From positions 1 to 64,000 of the forward strand of contig NC_008697.1 in NCBI RefSeq assembly GCF_000015265.1: a stretch of DNA of 64,000 nt, in the 5' to 3' direction. Made by a program: the position numbers and the translations under genes. Positions within the stretch are counted from its first letter, which is position 1; every line of letters starts with the position of its first letter. This DNA is from Nocardioides sp. JS614 (GTDB taxonomy: Bacteria; Actinomycetota; Actinomycetes; Propionibacteriales; Nocardioidaceae). Shown here piece after piece: positions 34,739 to 44,032 of this stretch. The notes below the pieces were generated by a model. It did no database searches. It was not told the origin of the DNA and saw only the letters and a program-made list of their open reading frames with translations.

Positions 34739-35199
34739 CCGGGTCAGGGCAGTGCCCTGAAAACGACGAAGGCCCCGTTGCACCGGGGCCAAGTCAGATG
34801 CTCCACCGGGTTGCACCCCGGTTTCGCGAAGTTATGAGAACCACCAGAGGAGGCTTTGTGCTGCCCACTGTAGAGCACGTCCACGGCGTGCGGGAGTCAT
34901 TCCCGCGCCCGCGTGTCGACACTCACAGCGCGCACGCCGCGGCCTCCCCTGCCCGGCTCTGCGCATCGCGGTCGGTTGCTGACCTGGTCGTCGAGCTGCA
35001 CGCCGTGACCCGGCCCACGAGTTCCCTGTCCCAGCTGACGTGGAGGGAGGTGGGCGCCGCCGGCGGTAGCCGTAGCGGGCGTGGATCGCCCTAGAAATGA
35101 CGAAAGGCCCCGTTGGCGCGGGACCTGACCGTCTTGGTGAAGACCGGGACCAGTTGGCGCTGGAGACCCGGGGGTGCCTCTGAAAGGAGGTAAAGCAAG
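34739..35199 (+). other. Rep leader with serial hairpins (possible origin or control region)
   Basis: 461 bases without a convincing gene. Hairpins: 34744-34760 (7-bp stem just after the preceding stop, terminator-like), 34771-34790 (7-bp stem, loop TTGCAC), 34805-34822 (6-bp stem, same loop TTGCAC) and an imperfect one near 35105-35125. The string GACGAAGGCCCCGTTG recurs at 34764 and, with one inserted A, near 35099. The rep ribosome binding site AAGGAGG ends at 35190. The region could hold the origin or an RNA control device. Confidence 0.45.
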
Positions 35200-37470
35200 T
35201 TGTTGCCGGTGACTGTACCGGCGTCGCGTGGCGATGCCGCACACCTTGATGCAGGTCGGCGTGTCTCGCCGGCGCTGTTGGCGCTGGATGAGCACCTGTT
35301 CAACCCTGACGCGTCGCAGTGGCTGGTGATCGACTCCGGCAACACGGCTGTTCCCCGGACCGTGGTGCCGTCGCTGGTCGACGGGCTCGAGCTGATCGGC
35401 AAGGGCCGTATCGCCGCCCTGGTCGGGCACCTGCGCGACGGCGTCGGCGTGGTCGACGTCGACGTGCCCGGCGAGTTCGGTGACTTCCTCGCGGCCGAGG
35501 TCGCCGACTGGCTGTCCCGCCGCGACTGCTGGGTGCTGGAGCGGCCCTCCGGCGGCGCGAAGGGTCGCTGGCACATCTTCTTCGCCCACTCCGACTTCCA
35601 CTACGCCCCCGCCGCTGCCCGGGCCGGGTTCGCGGCTGCGGTCAGCGGCTTCCTCACAGCCCTGGCCGAGGACGTGAAGGTCCCGCGCGGTGAGCTCGAC
35701 CTGCGCGACGCCGTGCGTCCCCTTTCCTCACCTCACCGGTTCGGTGCGGTGACCAGGCCGAAGGGCGAGCTCCGTGAGGCGCTGCGCGGCCTGAAGCGAG
35801 TGCTCCCGGACCCGCCCTCGCCGTCGCCGCTGCGGCCCCGCGCCAAGGTGAAGCCCACCAACGCTGGCCATAAGTCCACTGCGACCGGCTCGGGCCTGGT
35901 GGTGCCGTTGGCGTTGCAGCGGTGGAAGCGCCAGCTGCGCACTGAGTGGCGCAATTACCTGCTGACCGGGGAAATCCCGGCCGGGTCGTGGGCCGCGGGC
36001 GCGACGAAGACCCGCGCCGCGGTCGAGGTCGACCGATCCCTCGTCGAGGCGGCCTGCACCCGGGAGATGGTGTGGGCGATCGGCGACCCGGAGATGGCCT
36101 GGCGGATCATCCGTGAGTCGCATCCGACCGCGATGACCAAGGCCAAGCACCAGGGCTACTCGTGGTGGCTCGGCTACGTGTGGAACGACCTCGTCCGCTC
36201 GGCCAGCGAGTTCAACACCACCAGCGAGAAGCCCAGGCAGGTCGAGGCGCCACCGGTCGAGGTCGTCGAGGCGGTAGCGGCTGCCCGCGCCGAGCTAGGT
36301 CGTCTGATGTGGTCTGTCCCGGACCGCCAGCGGGCGGCGCTGCTGCTTGTCGGGCACCACCTCCTTGACCGCGTGCTGCGCAAGCGAAACCTGCGTGTGC
36401 CCTGCCCCGAGCGGGACCTGCTGCTCGACACCGGGCTGGGCGACCGCAAGACCGTCCGCGCCGCCCTGGCCCGCCTCAACGGCCGCCTCGGGACTCTCCA
36501 CACCGACTGCCTCTCCCCCGTCGAGCGGGACTCCACGAGCTACGAGTTTGAAATCAACCAGGCCCCGGAAGGGGAGGGACGGCAAATCCCCCCACCTGGG
36601 TTTGACCCACCCCCCGCCCCCCGCGGCCTCTGGGCGACCCTCCCCCGCTCCAGCCACAGCCTCTGGCGCACGCTCCTGACCTGCTCGACCCCGCTGGAGC
36701 TGGGGGATCTGGTGGTGAAGGCAGGGCTGGTGAAGGCTGCAGGTGATGAGGTGTCGAAGTCTCAGAGGTCCACGGCGAAGGCGGCGCTGGTCGCGCTGAG
36801 CAAGGCTGGGATGGTTCGGGTTGACGAGAATGGATGCTGGCAGGCAGCCACGCGGCCCCGGTCGGTTCAGGTCGAGCAGGACGCGGCCGCGGCGTACGCC
36901 CGTCAACTGGAGACGATCGAGGCAGAACGAGCCGCCTACCGCGCCGGCACGACGTCGAGCTGGACCGCAGGCCGGGCGCGCGCCATCAAGGCACAGAGGG
37001 CCAAGGAGAAGGCCTGGTGGGACAACCTCTCCCCCGCCGCCCGCGCCGAACGTGCCGCAGCGAAGCGCCTCGAGTTCGACCAGATGTCGATCAGCCAGCA
37101 GGCCGCGCTGAAGTCCCGTCTCGCCGAGCGACGCATGCGCGCTGGTATCGACGAGCTCGAGACCTACCAGACCTGGCTACGTAGCCTCCCGGCCGACGAG
37201 TACGTCGCCCGCAGCCTGGAGCGCAAACAACGTTTCCAGGCCCTCTCCCCCGCCGAACGAGGCGCCTCCGTCGCCGCCTGGGATCGCCACCGGCTCCGCT
37301 ACGGCCTCACCGCCCAGCGCCTCGCCACACCCGCACTCGACGCGCGGACAGCGACCCCTGACGTCGAGCAGGCAGCACTCCTGCCCGACGGAGTCGCCGC
37401 ACGCGATGCAACTTTCCTCGAGCGCCAGGGCAACCTTCTCGACGACGTCGAACGCCAGGCCGCGGGCTAG
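35200..37470 (+). CDS. Primase-polymerase-like replication initiator
   Basis: 756 residues. The N-terminal 190 residues fit an archaeo-eukaryotic primase-type fold: VGVVDVDVP with Asp86 and Asp88 as a D-x-D metal site, RWHIFF with His125, and DLRDAVRPLSSPHR as a third motif. A helical middle region and a winged-helix-like part (LLLDTGLGDRKTVRAALARL) follow, then a basic coiled C terminus. Such proteins initiate replication of actinobacterial plasmids. The TTG start is supported by AAGGAGG 9 bases upstream. A plain HTH Rep without primase activity cannot be excluded. Confidence 0.65.
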   Translation: MLPVTVPASRGDAAHLDAGRRVSPALLALDEHLFNPDASQWLVIDSGNTAVPRTVVPSLVDGLELIGKGRIAALVGHLRDGVGVVDVDVPGEFGDFLAAEVADWLSRRDCWVLERPSGGAKGRWHIFFAHSDFHYAPAAARAGFAAAVSGFLTALAEDVKVPRGELDLRDAVRPLSSPHRFGAVTRPKGELREALRGLKRVLPDPPSPSPLRPRAKVKPTNAGHKSTATGSGLVVPLALQRWKRQLRTEWRNYLLTGEIPAGSWAAGATKTRAAVEVDRSLVEAACTREMVWAIGDPEMAWRIIRESHPTAMTKAKHQGYSWWLGYVWNDLVRSASEFNTTSEKPRQVEAPPVEVVEAVAAARAELGRLMWSVPDRQRAALLLVGHHLLDRVLRKRNLRVPCPERDLLLDTGLGDRKTVRAALARLNGRLGTLHTDCLSPVERDSTSYEFEINQAPEGEGRQIPPPGFDPPPAPRGLWATLPRSSHSLWRTLLTCSTPLELGDLVVKAGLVKAAGDEVSKSQRSTAKAALVALSKAGMVRVDENGCWQAATRPRSVQVEQDAAAAYARQLETIEAERAAYRAGTTSSWTAGRARAIKAQRAKEKAWWDNLSPAARAERAAAKRLEFDQMSISQQAALKSRLAERRMRAGIDELETYQTWLRSLPADEYVARSLERKQRFQALSPAERGASVAAWDRHRLRYGLTAQRLATPALDARTATPDVEQAALLPDGVAARDATFLERQGNLLDDVERQAAG

Positions 37471-37504
37471 AACGAAGTTCCCCCGGCCTGGCGTCGTGGA
37501 CGGG
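37452..37504. terminator. Bidirectional terminator between rep and nuclease gene
   Basis: Perfect 11-bp inverted repeat (37452-37462 and 37494-37504) with a 31-base loop containing the rep stop codon, between two converging genes. Confidence 0.5.
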
Positions 37505-37553
37505 GCAAACAGACGTTAGGTTCGTCCACCGTGCTGGTGGACAAAGTCCCAGT

Positions 37554-38588
37554 TCACTCGCCGGAGGGCAGCTCCCGGCGGGCGAGCCGCTCGCGTGCGT
37601 CGCGCAGCATGGCCTGGAGCCGCTGCTCCAACTCGTGTTTGGGGGGTAGAGCCGTCCAGTACTCGGCCACCACGATCCCGTCCTTGTGCATCTCCAGGAG
37701 CTCGACCTGCTCGCGGCTGGCCTCCGTGCACAGGATCAACCCGATCGGTGCGTCCTCGTCCTCCTGCCGCTCGTGCCGGTCGAGCCACTTCAGATACAGC
37801 TTCATCTGACCCTCGAACCGAGCATCGAACTTCCCGATCTTGAGCTCGACGGCGACCAGGCGCCGCAAGGGCCGGCTGAAGAACAGCAGGTCGAGGTAGA
37901 AGTCGTCGCCGTCGATGACCATCCGCTTCTGGCTGGCAACGAAGGCGAAGCCACGACCGACCTCGAGCAAGAAGGCCTGCAGATCGCGCAGGATTGCGGC
38001 CTCCAGGTCCTTCTCCAGGTAGGTGTCCCGAAGGCCGAGGGCGTCGAGGATAAGTGGGTCGCGGAACGTGTCGCGCGGCACCGCCGACCCCTCGGGGATC
38101 TGGGAATTCGCAATCTCACGGCGCTCGTATGCCTTGCGGCTGATCGCCGCTCGAAGCTCGCGGACGCTCAAGCGCTTGGCCGCAGCCTCCTCGGCGTAGA
38201 ACGCCCGTGCCTCGTCGGACTTGATCGCCAGGAGTGCCTTGACGTGGGTCCAGCTCAGCTGACGCGCGAGAGCGGTGACCTTCTCATAGTCTGGGAAGAG
38301 ACGGGCGAACATCACCATGCGGCTGAGGTTCGAGGGGTCGAAACCAGCACCGAACCGCTCGCCCAATTCCTGCCCCACTGAGGCAAGAATCGCCCGTCCG
38401 TACTCAGCGCGGCCGTCGCGGAGGATGTTGACGGAGATGGCCCGTCCGACCAGCCAGTAGGTCACGGTCAAGGTGGCGTTGACCTGGACGGCCGCGACCC
38501 GGCGCCCCTCCTCGACGATGTGGACGAGGTAGCCGAGCAGAGCCTCCTCGTCCTCTGGGACGTCATCGCCCGGCACCAACTCGCTCAT
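37554..38588 (-). CDS. YhcG/DUF1016-family PDDEXK nuclease
   Basis: 344 residues. The N-terminal DUF1016 part has YWLVGRAI then GERFGAGFDPSNLSRMVMF and LSWTHVKALLAI; the C-terminal PDDEXK domain has DDFYLDLLFF, then VAVELKIGKF, where Asp and the Glu-x-Lys form the catalytic core, and GLILCTEA. Family members occur often in plasmids and defence islands; a defence or maintenance role is likely but not shown. It converges with rep and stands alone. Confidence 0.85.
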   Translation of the reverse strand: MSELVPGDDVPEDEEALLGYLVHIVEEGRRVAAVQVNATLTVTYWLVGRAISVNILRDGRAEYGRAILASVGQELGERFGAGFDPSNLSRMVMFARLFPDYEKVTALARQLSWTHVKALLAIKSDEARAFYAEEAAAKRLSVRELRAAISRKAYERREIANSQIPEGSAVPRDTFRDPLILDALGLRDTYLEKDLEAAILRDLQAFLLEVGRGFAFVASQKRMVIDGDDFYLDLLFFSRPLRRLVAVELKIGKFDARFEGQMKLYLKWLDRHERQEDEDAPIGLILCTEASREQVELLEMHKDGIVVAEYWTALPPKHELEQRLQAMLRDARERLARRELPSGE

Positions 38589-38724
38589 GACTCACCTCCG
38601 GGTCGTCGACGATCCTTGCCTCGCTGGGGCAACAATCTGCCCGCAGGTACCGACACTTCCGCTCGCTTCGGCCACCGAGAGTCGACCAGCACACGGCCGG
38701 ACGAACCGAACCCGAATGGGCCGG

Positions 38725-39546
38725 TCACGCCGATGGCGGCGTCCAGGCCGTCGTCAACGTGAGCGATCGAGGCTCCTTGGTGGAGGTGAGCACCCGGAGG
38801 CGGTGCAGAGTGTCGATCACCGCCGATGCGATCCGACCCTCCACCCCCAGAGCGTCGGCGAGCTCACGCCACGTCGGCCCCTCCCCCGTCTCGGCCCACA
38901 CCCGCGCAACATGCTCCCGAGCCGCCTTCGCGTGTTCGTCAGCGAGCTCACCCGCCTGCCTACGCGTCTCGGCCGCGCGTGCCTGCTTCGCCTCACGCCG
39001 GCGCTTCTCCTCGGTGTAGATCTCCCGCACATGCGGCACCTCGCCGCGGCCCTGCGCGCCGTTCAGCAGCGCCACCGCTGCCTTCCACCGCGGCAGTCCC
39101 GTCTTCCCGGCATGCGTCGTGAACCGGCGATGCTCCTCGAGGACCTCCGGCGTGATCGCCCGGTTGTAGCCGGCCGCCCGCAGCAACTCCTCTACCCGCT
39201 CGTCGGTCGCCTTCGGCCGCGGAGGCCTGGCTCGCCGAGTCTCTTGGCGGTGATCGGGCGTCCCGCCGTGCTTCTCGGTGGTTTCTGGCGACGACGCGGT
39301 GTCAGGGTCGACTCGTGGTGTGTCCACGGGAGACTGCTGAGCTGGCGCCTTCCGCTGGCCCCTGGCTGCATGGCCGCAGGACTGGCACACGGCGTAGGGC
39401 CACTCCTCTACTGCCCTGGGACGGGTCTGGTCACCCTCGCGACGTAGCTCGACCCAGGTGTTGGTCGACCCGCACGCCCGGCACGGCCTGCCCAGCGGCC
39501 GCCGTGCATGGGTGGCTCGCCTCGCCTCGTCCACTCGCGTGCTCAC
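38725..39546 (-). CDS. Zinc-ribbon and winged-helix protein
   Basis: 273 residues. CRACG then, about 30 residues later, CQSCG form a zinc ribbon (residues about 22-58); a charged helical middle follows; the C-terminal 50 residues (TWRELADALGVEGRIASAVI, then LRVLTS) look like a helix-turn-helix. DNA binding is likely. Start GTG 39546 has an AGGAAGGGG upstream. It follows the ParA-partner gene on the same strand. Confidence 0.6.
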   Translation of the reverse strand: MSTRVDEARRATHARRPLGRPCRACGSTNTWVELRREGDQTRPRAVEEWPYAVCQSCGHAARGQRKAPAQQSPVDTPRVDPDTASSPETTEKHGGTPDHRQETRRARPPRPKATDERVEELLRAAGYNRAITPEVLEEHRRFTTHAGKTGLPRWKAAVALLNGAQGRGEVPHVREIYTEEKRRREAKQARAAETRRQAGELADEHAKAAREHVARVWAETGEGPTWRELADALGVEGRIASAVIDTLHRLRVLTSTKEPRSLTLTTAWTPPSA

Positions 39547-39576
39547 CAGGACCCCTTCCTCTCGCCGTGCCCTGGT

Positions 39577-40185
39577 TTAGGCCAGGTACGCGGACAGGGC
39601 CGCCGCGACCAGCTGCGACCGTGAGTCGGCGCCGTGCTTGTCGACCAGCTGGTCGATCACCTCGAGGTTGCCTGACTTGATCCGCAGGGAGACGCCGACG
39701 AACCGCTCCCCCTTCGCCCCCGGGGTGCGGTCGAACAGGCCATCGCTCACCGTCGGCTTCTCGCTCCGCGCCGACACCAGATCCGTCAACTCGTTCTGAT
39801 GTGCCACGAGTGCGTCGAGCAGCACGTCGACCTGCGACGTGCGGTCGTTCTTCGCCCGGTCACGCCACGCCTCCGCCATGGTCAGTGGCACCGACACCGA
39901 CACCGGCCGCATCGTGTCCGCACTCGCACTGCGTGCCGTCGCCTTCTCGGCGCGCGGCTTGCGCGTCCTGGCGATGGGCTTTGACGCCTGCTCAGCCTTA
40001 GCCGTCGCCCGAGTGGTCTCCTTCGCCGGCGACGCGGTCGCAGCGAGGTCCTGCGACTGCTCCCCCGCCGGGTCCGAGCTCGGCTCCGGCACCGGCTGCA
40101 AGGTCCGAGGCCGAGCGCTCGGAGCAGGAAGGTCGGCGGGCTTCTTCAGTCCTGCGATCGGGGCCATCGGCTCGCGGCGGCTCAT
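39577..40185 (-). CDS. Probable ParA partner, RHH DNA-binding protein
   Basis: 202 residues. The N-terminal 90 residues are Ala/Pro/Lys-rich and disordered. VSVSVPLTMAEAWRDRA (about 94-110) and FVGVSLRIKSGNLEVIDQLV (about 162-181) each look like the strand and first helix of a ribbon-helix-helix. Its start overlaps the parA stop, the normal place for a centromere-binding partner (ParG/ParR class). Binding to the iterons upstream of parA is inference. Confidence 0.65.
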   Translation of the reverse strand: MSRREPMAPIAGLKKPADLPAPSARPRTLQPVPEPSSDPAGEQSQDLAATASPAKETTRATAKAEQASKPIARTRKPRAEKATARSASADTMRPVSVSVPLTMAEAWRDRAKNDRTSQVDVLLDALVAHQNELTDLVSARSEKPTVSDGLFDRTPGAKGERFVGVSLRIKSGNLEVIDQLVDKHGADSRSQLVAAALSAYLA

Positions 40186-41153
40186 GCGCTCGCTCCCTGA
40201 CCAATGGTCGCCCCGCCGTTCGAGTCCTCGACGTTGCCGATACGGGTCAAGATCGCGTTGGTCAACAGCAGGTGGTCATCAGCCAACGCTCCGACGCTGC
40301 CAGGGATGCGCTCAGGTCGCCGCCCCTCCCGTAGCGCCTTCCACCACGGCTCCCCCACCTCCTCCTCGCTCGCGATCTCCGCAAGCTCGTGCACCAGCTT
40401 TCCTGCGGTGCGCGCGTCAATCGCGGCGCTTGAGTGACGGATCGTGATCACCTCGCCGGCCTCATCGACGAACAGTGACGAGGCGCCATCGAGAACGGTC
40501 TCGATGTCCTCCACGGCATTCCGGAGGATCCGGGTCGCCTGCCTGTCGAAGTCGAACGGCACCACCCCGAGCACCTCAACGTGCGGGTTCGCGTGGCGCA
40601 CCGCTTCGAGCTCGGTGGCGAGCTCGCGGACGTTGCCGATGCTGGAGCGGTCGCTCTTGGTCGGAATGATCAGCCACCGGGTGGCGCCCAGTACGAGCTG
40701 CAGCACGGCCGGCGAAGCTCCGGTTGCGGGCGGGGTGTCAATCACGATGAGGTCGTAGTCCCGTGCGAGCGGAGCCAGAGCCTCGGCCAGCATCAATCGA
40801 TACTCCGTGCCGCGCCTCTCCTTCCCCTCGACGATCTCAACGATGTCCTTGAGCGCGGCACGCCCCATCGGAATGACGTCGAGATTCGGACGAACCTCGC
40901 GCAGCACCGGCTGTAGCGGCCTATGTGCATCGAGCACCTCGAGCATGTGGGCGCCCTTGTCGTTCTCAGGGCTCTGCTTGTAGCCGAGGTCGTCCCCGGC
41001 ATCACCCTGCGGGTCGAACTCGATGAACAACGTTTTCCACCCAGCAGCGGCGCACAGGGCAGCGAAATTGGTGGAGGTCGTGGTCTTGCCGACCCCTCCC
41101 TTGCCGTTAGCGAAGGTGATGACTCGGCTGAGCACATCCTGGGTCAAGGCCAT
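40182..41153 (-). CDS. parA: ParA partition ATPase
   Basis: 323 residues with the deviant Walker A KGGVGKTT at residues 18-25, TLFIEFDPQGDA, Walker B DLIVIDTPP and a long helical C terminus. ParA ATPases move plasmid copies over the nucleoid with a DNA-binding partner. It lacks the N-terminal HTH of type Ia ParA, consistent with type Ib. ATG 41153 chosen as the first Met before the P-loop strand; the frame is open to 41207. Confidence 0.85.
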   Translation of the reverse strand: MALTQDVLSRVITFANGKGGVGKTTTSTNFAALCAAAGWKTLFIEFDPQGDAGDDLGYKQSPENDKGAHMLEVLDAHRPLQPVLREVRPNLDVIPMGRAALKDIVEIVEGKERRGTEYRLMLAEALAPLARDYDLIVIDTPPATGASPAVLQLVLGATRWLIIPTKSDRSSIGNVRELATELEAVRHANPHVEVLGVVPFDFDRQATRILRNAVEDIETVLDGASSLFVDEAGEVITIRHSSAAIDARTAGKLVHELAEIASEEEVGEPWWKALREGRRPERIPGSVGALADDHLLLTNAILTRIGNVEDSNGGATIGQGASA

Positions 41154-41211
41154 CGTGGGAAGGAGCCTCTCTCTGCGAAATCCGGGAAGCGGGACGCGTC
41201 CGATCATTCCC

Positions 41212-41560
41212 TAGTGCACCACCGCAGCGCAGTAGCGACACGCGGTAGCGCGATGCGGTATGGCCCCGCGCCAGCGCACCCACCACCGCGCCGCCCTACC
41301 ACGCCGCAGCGGGGCGCGGCACCACCGCGACGCAACCGCGCCCAGCAGCACGGCGAACCACGAATGCACGTAGCACCGCAATCCACCAGCGCCCCCCATC
41401 AACGCGGGGCATCACCGCAGACCGATGGTGGCAGAGGTCCTCGCCAGCAGCACTGCCAATCAGTAGTGACGTACAGCAGGGTGCTGCACTGGCGGCCTGC
41501 GGGGGTGACGTGCGGTAGTGCAGCGCGGTAGTGCAGCGCGGTAGTGCCGTGGTGGGGGAT
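41212..41560. repeat. Iteron-rich putative centromere upstream of parA
   Basis: Within a 539-base gap (41154-41692). Three head-to-tail 13-bp units at 41512-41524, 41525-41537 and 41538-41550 (GCGGTAGTGCAGC twice, GCGGTAGTGCCGT once), plus degenerate and inverted relatives from 41212 to 41390 (CACCACCGCAGCGCAGTAG, CGGTAGCGCGATGCGGTA, several CACCACCGC). This resembles parS-type or origin iterons. The right part, 41560-41692, shows nothing clear. Confidence 0.65.
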
Positions 41561-41692
41561 GCGGCCGTCTCAGCCGTTGGCCTCGTGAGGCGTGGTCTTG
41601 CCCACCGCAGGGCTGTTCGTCGCTCAGAGGCCGGTTGTAGAGCGTCTGACGAGGCCAATGTGCGCGGCATGACCCACGAGTTGCAAACCCGG

Positions 41693-42133
41693 TCAGGGTC
41701 GGCAGGAATCAGATGCTGAACGTACCGGGGGAGACGGTGGGAGTGCGTCGGGGCCAGGAGAGACATTGCGCGCCGCAGTCGACGGGGTGTCGAGCGCTCC
41801 AGCCTGGAGGGGTCGCAGAACGACCAGCCGGCCCGCTCCCGCCACCGCGTGAAGGCACCGGGCACGTCCGCGAACGCGCAGCTCGTGTTCGGGGATGCCG
41901 TTGCTGGTCGCGACGGCGCGCCACGTCGCGGCCGCGGCGTGAACCTGGGTGAGCACTTCGACGCCGCGGTCGGTGGTCAAGACGAGGTGCGGCGCGGCCT
42001 CGAGGAGTGCTTCGCCCTCTCCGGTGGCAGCTGTTGCGCCACTGATCGAGGTGGCGCGGGCCTTGGTCGGATCGGGATTCGGGTTGACGTCGAATGCCGG
42101 GAGAGCGTCCAGCCGCCGGGGGAGTGGAGGCAC
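41693..42133 (-). CDS. Hypothetical protein
   Basis: 146 residues, unrecognised, with a middle block LVLTTDRGVEVLTQVHAAAA and a Pro/Ser-rich tail. GTG 42133 lies one base after the stop of the upstream gene, suggesting coupling. A long plus-strand frame overlaps it, and I am not sure which strand is coding. Confidence 0.4.
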   Translation of the reverse strand: MPPLPRRLDALPAFDVNPNPDPTKARATSISGATAATGEGEALLEAAPHLVLTTDRGVEVLTQVHAAAATWRAVATSNGIPEHELRVRGRARCLHAVAGAGRLVVLRPLQAGALDTPSTAARNVSPGPDALPPSPPVRSASDSCRP

Positions 42134-42135
42134 CG

Positions 42136-42606
42136 TCAGCGTGCGGGGGTCTGGTCAACGCCGGGGGACTGCGGCCCAACAGGCGGGCGGCTCGGTGACG
42201 CTGGTGCATGTGAGTGGAGCGCGGCCGCCTGGAGGGCAACCGAGGGGACTGGCGCCCAACCCGGCTGTTGGGGGAGAGGCTGGTCGGATGGAGTCGCCAC
42301 CCGCTCGTCGAAGAACGCCGCGTCGGCCTTGACGCCGCCGTGGGCGCCCATCGCCATCGGCACCAGCGACCGGGTTTCCATCCGCACGGCCTGCCATGTC
42401 GCGAGCCGGTCCGGCGGTGCTTCATTCTGCTTCAACGGCATGATCCGGTACTCCTGGCGCAGTTGCATCACCGCGAACGCGGCGGCTCGGTACCCCGACT
42501 GCGCCGCGGCCTCCCGCGCGATCCGGCGCACATGGTCGACCGCGAGGTCCGGGTCGGTGTAGCGCGACTTCTCTGGGGTGGGGCTGTCAGGACTGTCTTC
42601 CGTCAC
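42136..42606 (-). CDS. Hypothetical protein
   Basis: 156 residues. The first 100 residues are helical (LAVDHVRRIAREAAAQSGYR, then FAVMQLRQEYRIM) and the tail is Pro/Ser/Gln-rich and probably disordered. No family recognised. GTG 42606 has GAGGAG about 7 bases upstream, and the gene follows 42626-44032 closely in one transcription unit. Confidence 0.6.
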   Translation of the reverse strand: MTEDSPDSPTPEKSRYTDPDLAVDHVRRIAREAAAQSGYRAAAFAVMQLRQEYRIMPLKQNEAPPDRLATWQAVRMETRSLVPMAMGAHGGVKADAAFFDERVATPSDQPLPQQPGWAPVPSVALQAAALHSHAPASPSRPPVGPQSPGVDQTPAR

Positions 42607-42625
42607 GGGCTTCTCCTCGTTCTGG

Positions 42626-44032
42626 TCAGAAGGCTGGGGCGTCGTACGTCGCCGCGCGGGCCGCGGGGAACGGCGTCGGGGTTCGCGACGACGAGGGGGT
42701 CAGGTTCAGTGCTTGTTGGAGTGCGGCCCGTTGAAGCGGGCTGCTGAACCGGGCCACCGGCTCGTTGGGAGCGGGCATGTTGACCAGATCGGTCAGCGTG
42801 GTCTCCAGCCGAGAGCGCCGGCCGACGCGGACCGGCCCGTCGCGGTGGCGTGGGTGGGCGTCGAGCAGGTTGCTGTTGCCGCGCAGCAGTTCGCGGCGCA
42901 GTGCCTTGCCCAGGTTGTAAGTGACCTCGTGGGTCGCCTTCGCCAACTCGACCATCTGAGTGGGCTGCAACCGGATCGGCACGCCTTGGTCTTCCATCCG
43001 GGCAACCGCGGACGTGAGCTCGCCTTGCTGCCAGAAGCGGCGCATGTTCGGGTCCCTTTCCTCTGAGACGTCGGCCAGGTGGCTGATCTGGGGCTGCAAC
43101 GACTCCAGCACCTCGGCGCGCTCCTCGAAGAACGTCGCGAACATGCTGGTCTTGGGCGAGAGACCGGCGGCCTTCGCGAACGCACGGCACAGGTAGAGCT
43201 GGCTGGCCGTGACCTGCCGTGCGGAGTCGGCGGTGATCTCCGGCTCATGGGCGTAGAACGCGTCGGAGGCGTGGAGTGGCCGCAGGAACCGGGCAAGCCG
43301 GAGCTGTGCGGCCGCCAGGTCGTCGGGTGTCGAGACCAGCGACACCGGCTCGACCACCGTCGACGGCGCCGCCTGCCGGAGACGCGGGGTGGCCTCGTCG
43401 GGGCTCGCGCTCGTGGCGTGCCACGTCGCGACCCGGGCTGTCTGGGAGAGCACCATGCGCTTCTCGTCCAGCCCCATCGCGTAGTCCGGTCGCTGATGCT
43501 CAGCCAGCAGGCCGACCTCCTCGAGGCGGGAGTCGAGCACCAGGACCGCCTCCAGGGCCACCGACACGTCGCGCATCACCCACCAGCCGGTGCCCGGATC
43601 GGTGCGCCAAGGCTGCTCGGCGGCCGCCGACAGCGCGTGGGAGGCCGCCAGCAGCTCGATGGCCGCGGTGCGCCACGCCTCGACCGTCGGATCGGTCGAG
43701 GCGGGCGTGAGGTAGTCCGCGGGGGAGCGGCGCTCGTCGAGCGGGAGCGTGGGGAGCGCGAACGCGATGTTGTCGACCAGCGTCGCGAGCTTCTCGTCCA
43801 GCCCGGCCAGTGTCGGTTTCGGCGTACGAGATGGAAGGTGGTCCGGCGGCGGGTACCAGCTGTCTTGGCCGACGTCGTAGAGCCGCTGTCGCAGCGCGTC
43901 GACCACGGCCTCGCGGCAGTGCAGCAGCTGGTCGACCGCGGCCTCGTCGGCCGGGATCACGTCGTCGCGGATCAGGGCGTTGAGCGCCTGGGCCGCGTTC
44001 TCGGCGTGCTCGCCATAGGTGGAGACCGTCAT
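42626..44032 (-). CDS. Hypothetical plasmid protein, helical
   Basis: 468 residues, unrecognised, mainly helical, with no membrane span and no obvious motif; segments such as QLYLCRAFAKAAGLSPKTSM and MVELAKATHEVTYNLGKALR look conserved-type helices. ATG 44032 overlaps the stop of a 16-codon upstream ORF that starts at promoter copy 5, so it may be translated by re-initiation. A TTG at 44068 is an alternative start. Confidence 0.6.
   Translation of the reverse strand: MTVSTYGEHAENAAQALNALIRDDVIPADEAAVDQLLHCREAVVDALRQRLYDVGQDSWYPPPDHLPSRTPKPTLAGLDEKLATLVDNIAFALPTLPLDERRSPADYLTPASTDPTVEAWRTAAIELLAASHALSAAAEQPWRTDPGTGWWVMRDVSVALEAVLVLDSRLEEVGLLAEHQRPDYAMGLDEKRMVLSQTARVATWHATSASPDEATPRLRQAAPSTVVEPVSLVSTPDDLAAAQLRLARFLRPLHASDAFYAHEPEITADSARQVTASQLYLCRAFAKAAGLSPKTSMFATFFEERAEVLESLQPQISHLADVSEERDPNMRRFWQQGELTSAVARMEDQGVPIRLQPTQMVELAKATHEVTYNLGKALRRELLRGNSNLLDAHPRHRDGPVRVGRRSRLETTLTDLVNMPAPNEPVARFSSPLQRAALQQALNLTPSSSRTPTPFPAARAATYDAPAF

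Noticed and set aside
41199..41206. A further GTCCGATC near the parA start
   Set aside because: No GTTGC box occurs 13 bases downstream in the matching orientation, so it is not counted.
41296..41865. 189-residue minus-strand frame over the iteron region
   Set aside because: Composition reflects the repeats; no ribosome binding site; the iterons explain the sequence better.
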